From assembly GCA_963675135.1 (NCBI GenBank), contig OY776120.1:10692001-10756000 (forward strand): DNA of 64,000 nucleotides, written 5' to 3'. Source of the DNA: Galeopsis tetrahit. Its lineage: Eukaryota > Streptophyta > Magnoliopsida > Lamiales > Lamiaceae. Of the stretch, positions 58,076 to 64,000 are shown piece by piece. The notes under the pieces were generated by a model. That model did not search any database, was not told where the DNA came from, and worked only from the letters and a program-made list of their open reading frames with translations. Made by a program: the position numbers and the translations under genes. The first letter of the stretch is position 1; the number at the start of each line of letters is the position of its first letter.

Positions 58076-59415
58076 ATGGCTGCCTCAGCACCCCCACTGA
58101 AAGATGAGCTAGACATTGTAATACCGACAATCCGAAACCTCGATTTTCTGGAAATGTGGAGGCCATTCTTCCAGCCATACCACCTCATCATAGTACAAGA
58201 CGGCGACCCTTCAAAGACCATCAAAGTCCCCGATGGCTTCGATTACGAACTTTACAATCGTAACGACATTAACAAAATTCTTGGACCTAAGGCCTCCTGC
58301 ATTTCCTTCAAGGATTCCGCTTGTCGTTGCTTTGGATATATGGTCTCAAAGAAGAAATATATCTACACTATTGATGATGATTGCTTTGTAAGTGTTTATA
58401 AATATCATATTCTTGATCAGTTTACATGAATTTAGGAAAGGATAATTTCGTAAATACAATAATTAAATCTTATATATAAGGAATGTTTGACTATTCTTTA
58501 AAAAATAGCTTAACTAATGAATGTGAAATAGGTTGCAAAAGACCCTTCTGGGAAACAGATCAATGCTCTAGAACAACATATCAAGAATCTGCTATGTCCA
58601 TCAACGCCACTTTTCTTCAACACATTGTATGATCCGTATCGGGAAGGCTCCGATTTCGTTCGTGGATACCCTTTCAGCCTAAGGGAAGGCGTGCCCACCG
58701 CCGTCTCTCATGGCCTCTGGTTGAACATTCCTGATTACGATGCTCCAACACAGCTTGTCAAGCCTCTAGAAAGAAACAAAAAGTAATTAAAAAAAAAAAA
58801 AAAAGCATCCTTATTAGTTAACACTATTACATTTTAACTTTGGTACTTTGTGTGTATTAGGTATGTTGATGCAGTGATGACAATTCCAAAGGGTACTCTG
58901 TTTCCCATGTGTGGGATGAATCTAGGCTTTGACCGTGATCTCATCGGCCCGGCTATGTACTTTGGCCTTATGGGAGACGGTCAGCCAATCGGGCGCTACG
59001 ATGATATGTGGGCTGGCTGGTGTGTCAAGGTAAAACAAGAATTAGTCCATTCTCTATATTTGTTATGCATTTTTTAATAATGATGTTCATTATCTATCAG
59101 GTGATTTGTGATCATTTGGGATTGGGAGTGAAAACTGGGCTGCCATACATATGGCACAGCAAGGCAAGCAACCCGTTTGTGAATCTAAGGAAAGAGTACA
59201 ACGGCATCTTCTGGCAAGAAGAGATCATCCCTTTCTTCCAAAACGCGACTCTCTCCAAAGACTCAACCACTGTCCAGAAATGTTACGTTGAACTTTCCAA
59301 ACAAGTTAAGGAAAAGCTTGGGAAAATCGACCCGTATTTCGTCAAGCTTGCCGATGCAATGGAGACGTGGATTCAAGCTTGGGATGAGCTCAATCCTCCT
59401 GCTAAGGCTACTTGA
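58076..59415 (+). CDS. RGP: UDP-arabinopyranose mutase / reversibly glycosylated polypeptide
   Basis: Interconverts UDP-arabinopyranose and UDP-arabinofuranose at the cytosolic face of the Golgi, supplying the furanose form for pectin, arabinoxylan and arabinogalactan synthesis. Four exons (58076-58387, 58532-58782, 58861-59029, 59101-59415) with GT-AG borders and consistent phase give 348 residues, close to the ~355 usual for the family. Visible: N-terminal DIVIPTIRNLDFLEMWRPFF, the DDD metal/nucleotide motif at 100-102, LREG with Arg155 at the reversible glycosylation site, MCGMNLGFDR, GDGQPIGRYDDMWAGWC and WHSKASNPFVNL. The ATG is in a good context (GCCGCCATGGC). Catalytically competent RGP1-like members and RGP2-like paralogs are not separated here. 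Confidence 0.95.
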
Positions 59416-59730
59416 ACAAACTTGCCTAGGAATAACGTCTTTCGATTTTTCAAAGGTTTGTTAGTTATATATAGTTTAGATTAATTTGCCGATTGTTCTT
59501 GGAATTTTTTCAGAGGTTTTGGTGTTCATTTGGTGATGAACAATAAATAAAAATGTTGTTGTTTAGGGTAGGAATGGAATTCATTCACATCAATGTACCA
59601 ACTTTTTTTAATCAAGAATTTTTGGAGACGATGCATATATATTGAATGCTATTTTACAACAAGTGTTTGTGGACTAATTATCGATTATAAAGCATAATAT
59701 TCCAAACACAAAAAAAAAAAAAAAAAAAAT
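59416..59730. other. UAM 3' UTR and spacer
   Basis: Noncoding. It holds the AATAAATAAAAATG-type polyadenylation region around 59543-59556 and ends in a 19-base A-run (59711-59729), which acts as the T-run terminator of the oppositely oriented tRNA gene. Confidence 0.6.
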
Positions 59731-59802
59731 CGCCGTTGCCGGGGATCGAACCCGGGTCACCCGCGTGACAGGCGGGAATACTTACCACTATACTACAACG
59801 AC
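59731..59802 (-). tRNA. tRNA-Asp (GTC)
   Basis: 72-nt cloverleaf on the minus strand. The 7-bp acceptor stem GTCGTTG pairs with CAACGGC, with discriminator G. The anticodon GTC is at 59767-59769 within CCTGTCACG. The T arm contains GGTTCGATCCC (internal B box), and the D arm holds TAGTATAGTGG (A box). No intron. A T-run immediately downstream on the minus strand (59711-59729) is a pol III terminator. It looks functional and is intergenic between the UAM gene and TRM1. Confidence 0.97.
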
Positions 59803-60666
59803 CTTGATGTAAGATTTCGTAAATATATTTTATATAAACTAATATTGAGCATTAATTCATTCTTTTAATAACTTGACACCCACACACCCTTTTCCCGATG
59901 TATAATAAAATAATTCTGATGATTTTTAATTTTACAAACTATAGTATTAGGATTAAGCTTTCACAGTTGATGATTTTGATTTGGTTTAGGCTGAAAAACA
60001 AGGAATGATACGTTTCAACTAAAAAGACGATATTATACATGTTGATAGAAATCTTAAACGAGAAATGTCATCAATTTGAAACTCATTTCTTTGAAGTTAG
60101 AAAATTGAACTTGGTATCTTTCTCTCCAATTCCAATAATATTTCCAATTTATCTGCAAATTAAAAGCTAAAATATTGAAATTCAACAGTGTAAACCCATA
60201 AATGTGAGTTTTCGAATTCTTTGTTTTATATTGAAGTTGCTGCCTTTGTTTAATGTTTCGTGGGCATCTCATTAACGCATACGTTTTTTTTTTTTTTTTT
60301 TTTTGAGTTTATCCAATGAGTTCATACAACTAATTTAGGTTATGTTTCACACAATCAATGAGGAAGAATAAGTATATCTCGAATGAAAAAGAGTTCCAAA
60401 AAAAGTAGAGTACTATATATAGAATAGCAAGGGTCGGAACTCGGAGGCACAATGTTATACGTAGTATCTCTAAAAAGCTTTTAAAAAAGAAACGACAAAA
60501 TTTCAAATGTCACATTACATTTTTCCACCTACTAAATGAATCAAAAATGAAACCAACAACAATCTAGTACAGAAATCCAATTAATAATTAGAAAAACGAA
60601 AAAAAAATTTGACAAATCGAAACAAAACTGATGTTACTTACTTCCACAGGAAGGCAGACCCTTGTA
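59803..60666. other. spacer and TRM1 3' UTR
   Basis: AT-rich noncoding DNA with a T homopolymer at about 60286-60304. The part nearest 60666 should be the TRM1 3' UTR. No other gene seen. Confidence 0.6.
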
Positions 60667-63600
60667 TCATAAATTAGTAGTAGTAGTATCTTCTGCCTTC
60701 TTACGTTTGGTCGGTGGCTCATCACCTTCAGCTTCGTTAAGTATTCCATTAACTGCTTCTTCACCGAGAAGAGAGACGTGTTTGGCCATAACCTGACGAC
60801 CAGCTCTGAGCTTAGGCCCCCAATGCCTCTCGGGATTAGGAAGGAATCTTGCGACTTTTTTCGCCTGTGCTTTGCTAAGAGAAGCAACTGCTCGTGCAAA
60901 ATTAGCCTGCTCCAAAATGAGGCAAAACGGAGCTTAGAGACTTGATGAGTCAAAAACACATGCCCTTCAACAGTTTGGTTCCAATCACTTATTAGGTTTT
61001 TTAATGTATCTCTACTTTCTACAAATTGTAAATGGGCATCTAAGGGCGTATTATGCACATCAACACAATACAATGTAACACATAAATTTAACTAGCTAAC
61101 TTCAGTGAGGTGAAAAGCTTGAAGATTGGATGCATTGTTATGTTTCTTTCTGCAATAAAATTTATCAATACAACACAGTAAATAACAGCGAGTTAGTACC
61201 TGAAGTACAGGTTCCCTGGCAAGGATTGCACTTCCAGCCTGATCAGCTGGCTGAGGTTTCACAGGATGATTTTTGACCTGAGAACGACAAAACCATAAGT
61301 TTTGTGAACCATATCCAAAAGTAAAGAAACTGCTGATCATATTCCTGGATAAGTTCATAATCTATCTGGGTTTAGAAAGGTTACATAATGACACTTTCTT
61401 TTACAATTAAGTTCGTAATGAGGGTAGTTTATGACACACAAGGATAGGAAATTGTATATGTATTTTACCTGAAAATACATTTTTTTGTCCTTTAACTTGT
61501 ACAATTGATTTTTGTCCTAAGTTTTTCGACTTTAAAATTAGTCTTCTATATTTACAAAGTTCAGTGTTTTAGTCCCTTTGCCAGCTAAAATAGGTAACTC
61601 ATCCCAAAATAGGTGATGTCGCAGTTATTTTCAATTTTGCAGCAACGATTTGGAAATAACTGCGACATCACCTATTACCGGATGGGCCACCCCATGTTAG
61701 CCGGTAAAGGGACTAAAACGCTGAACTTTGTAAACATAGAAGACTAATTTCAAAGTCGAAAAATTTAGAGGACAAAAATCAAAACTAGTACAACTTAAGG
61801 TATAAAAAAATGTATTTATCCTATATTTTCAAGCCTAATTTTTATCCAATTTACAAGAACATCGTGATTGCAGAAATTCAAGTACTATTTTTATCCAATA
61901 CACTGTGCTTACCCAACAGCGCATGATATCCCATATAACATCCATAGGAGCATCTGTTTTCAAACCCAAGGGGTTTACATGACTTCCTGATATACGATAT
62001 CCCGCATTAATCACAGCAGACCGAAATATAACAGCTGACGGAGAAGTGCATTTTAGTGTTGCACAGAGACCGTGCAAACTCACAAACAGTGGAACATCTG
62101 GCAATTCCTGCAAAAGGCACTTGAAATAAGAATAAAATCTAAGAGAGAAAACAACATGTTACAGTCGTCCCTTATTTTCTTTTTATTATTCATTTGATGA
62201 ATAACGCATTAGGTCACAGCACATTTACCCATATTTTGTTTTATATCGCTAATCAATATAACCTGAATGGAAAATTGTTTCTGCTAAAAGTGTAGATATA
62301 AACTTCTGAAAGAACATACTCCAGCTGAATAAATTGATTCTACTTCAAAATAACACTTAAAATTTTCGTTTCAGTATGTTTTTGAACTTCCTCAAAGCTG
62401 TTAAACAAATGATCAAAGATGAATTCAAGGCATAAGTTGTATATTGAACACAGAATGTTAAAGATGAGAAGAGAGAGCAAGACTAAATCATAGCAACCTA
62501 ACCTAATTTTAGGTAAAGGCAGAGGAATAGATAATGTGGTGCTTAAGAAACATTGAAAAAACTACACTGACTAAATCACCAAATTATTAGGCCTTAAAAA
62601 TTAAAGTAGCTTTCCACTAAGAACTATAAGGTATCAGAAACATCATATTTCCTGAAACTTGCAATTCTGTGAAAATAGATTGATTTAGGGGGTGTTCTAA
62701 AAAAAAACATAAGTGATTAGAATCATCAAGAATTGCGTGGAAAAGCAAATTTGAGTGTTTTCCATTCGAATGCTTCTACTTAAATAGATCATCTAGATTC
62801 CATAATCTAATGAGAGTGGTATGCTTCTACCTGATTCCAGTTCTCACTAATATTTTACTCTGTTCAAATCTTTTATTAAACACTCCACATCTAATTCTTA
62901 AAATTTTGCAGACGCTTATCACTTTCACTATTAAGCAATTTTTTCACAATCGATAAATTCAATCACTTCCTCAAAAGCATATTTTTATAAAAACACCCCC
63001 TTAGTTTCTATCAAAGCGCGTGTCACCAAAATTTGACAACCAATTCTAAATTCTTGAATAGTAACTGAAAACCAACCATTAGGCATTGACTTAATGGTCT
63101 GCTAATAGAATGTGGGATACCTCAGAAACTGTAGTTAATGTAGCGGAGATCTGATTAAAAGCAGGATACCGATCCTTCATAGACATTACATCAGCTAGAA
63201 TGGAAGTCACCCATTCCATGTCATGAATTGGTGCAGACCATATGGGGCCACCCATATTATATTTCTTGCCACAGTCACTGCACTGTTGGGCAACAACAGG
63301 CCCAAATCCAGGAAGATTTTTTACACTTTTATCCTAGAGGAAAGTAAAAGAAAAGGTCAGACTATGATGACGTGCACATGCTGAAAAGAAATACTTAAAC
63401 TGACTTAACAATTTCCATATTACGAACATTAATTTTCAGACTAAAAAATGTGGTTATACAATTTAATAATTATTGGCACAAAGTTTATGAATCAAAAAAT
63501 AGATGACAAATGTCAATCAATACCTTAGTGACAGTTCGTCCAATTGGCTGCAGATGAAACGAATCACATCCAATGCATTGATAAACATATGATAGCTTTA

Positions 63601-63833
63601 AAGGAGTGCTCTTAATTACACTTGCAGAACTGCAACCAATTACTTATATAAATCAGGCACCAAATCTAATGAACTAACCGTCCTGGAAATATTAATACAA
63701 ACACCTGTGTATATAAATTATGAAACTCAGAGAGGACTACTCACGTGTAAATACGAACAAAAACTCGGACATAGAAATCCATATGTACCGATAGCACCGG
63801 AACAATGTATCGCTTGTAGCGGTTTGCGTGGCT
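60667..63833 (-). CDS. TRM1: tRNA (guanine26-N2)-dimethyltransferase, C-terminal part
   Basis: Uses S-adenosylmethionine to make N2,N2-dimethylguanosine at position 26 of tRNAs. Six in-phase exons on the minus strand (63745-63833, 63524-63629, 63121-63333, 61913-62107, 61200-61277, 60667-60906) encode the last 306 residues and a TGA at 60667-60669. The gene runs past the window end, so the N-terminal methyl-binding part is absent. Visible: SHANRYKRYIVPVLSVHMDF and FYVRVFVRIY, paired CxxC motifs (CIGC, CSDC) of the zinc-like element, the conserved SGSHVNPLGLKTDAP block, QANFARAV and FLPNPERHWGPK, and a basic RKKA tail that may aid nuclear import. No lesion seen. The intron at 61278-61912 carries a MITE. 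Confidence 0.95.
61475..61816. mobile_element. hairpin MITE in a TRM1 intron, ~340 bp
   Basis: Two ~110-bp arms in inverted orientation: AAATACATTTTTTT, then TCGACTTTAAAATTAGTCTT, then TTTACAAAGTTCAG and TTTTAGTCCCTTT on the left, with close complements on the right. An inner pair, AGGTGATGTCGCAGTTATTT / AAATAACTGCGACATCACCT, is perfect. No clear target duplication was found. It lies wholly within the intron between the 61913-62107 and 61200-61277 exons and leaves the splice sites intact. Confidence 0.8.
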
Positions 63834-64000
63834 CTGCAATTTAAATAGATATTACAGTAAGTTAATAAAGTAACTAACAGTTGAAAAAGGTAGAGGTGCT
63901 ACATTAAAACCAACAAGTTTTGTTTCTAACATAAGTTGTCTGCTGAAAATGTAAGCCTTCGGAAGTTATGATAAGAATATTTTTCAACGATCCACAACTC

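Noticed and set aside
60588..61073. 161-codon minus-strand frame across the TRM1 3' end
   Set aside because: It is in a different frame from the conserved C-terminal exon (60667-60906) and runs through an intron.

Overview
This is nuclear DNA of a flowering plant, most likely a eudicot. The genes have spliceosomal GT-AG introns, the intergenic DNA is very AT-rich, and the mobile elements are plant families: Helitrons, MULEs, hAT and Stowaway MITEs, a Sirevirus-type Ty1-copia element and a TR-GAG element. The third ORF of the copia element resembles a protein family I associate with Lamiales, but that placement is weak.

Layout. Positions 1-7157 are AT-rich intergenic DNA with a hAT MITE (2820-3290), a larger terminal-inverted-repeat element (3768-4752) and decayed transposon remains. 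A non-autonomous Helitron lies on the minus strand at 7158-10003. A second member of the same family starts 330 bp further on and spans 10333-33821. It is that long only because other elements landed inside it: a 3.2-kb Mutator-like foldback element (10758-13925, 9-bp target duplication), and a gag-only LTR retrotransposon (14073-31149, 5-bp target duplication). The gag gene of that retrotransposon is itself split by a 13.2-kb Sirevirus-like copia element (16314-29521, 5-bp target duplication, LTRs identical by eye). Each junction can be read to the base, so the order of events is clear: Helitron, then MULE and TR-GAG, then Sirevirus last and recently.

Positions 33822-52700 hold no gene I can recognise, only MITEs, a 5'-truncated LINE, microsatellites and AT-rich DNA. 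The conserved genes are at the right end. CYP85A1 (brassinosteroid C-6 oxidase; plus strand, 8 exons, 52816-55497) makes the late brassinosteroid intermediates. A UDP-arabinopyranose mutase / reversibly glycosylated polypeptide gene (plus strand, 4 exons, 58076-59415) supplies UDP-arabinofuranose for cell-wall synthesis. A tRNA-Asp(GTC) gene lies on the minus strand at 59731-59802. The 3' half of TRM1, the tRNA m2,2G26 dimethyltransferase, is on the minus strand at 60667-63833 and continues past the window end. These genes are ordinary neighbours and show no sign of forming a pathway cluster.

I found no undescribed enzymatic system. The most unusual content is the nested transposon stack, the foldback element carrying a GC-rich cargo between inverted arrays of ~55-bp repeats, and the young copia element whose gag/pol junction and third ORF both contain in-frame interruptions.
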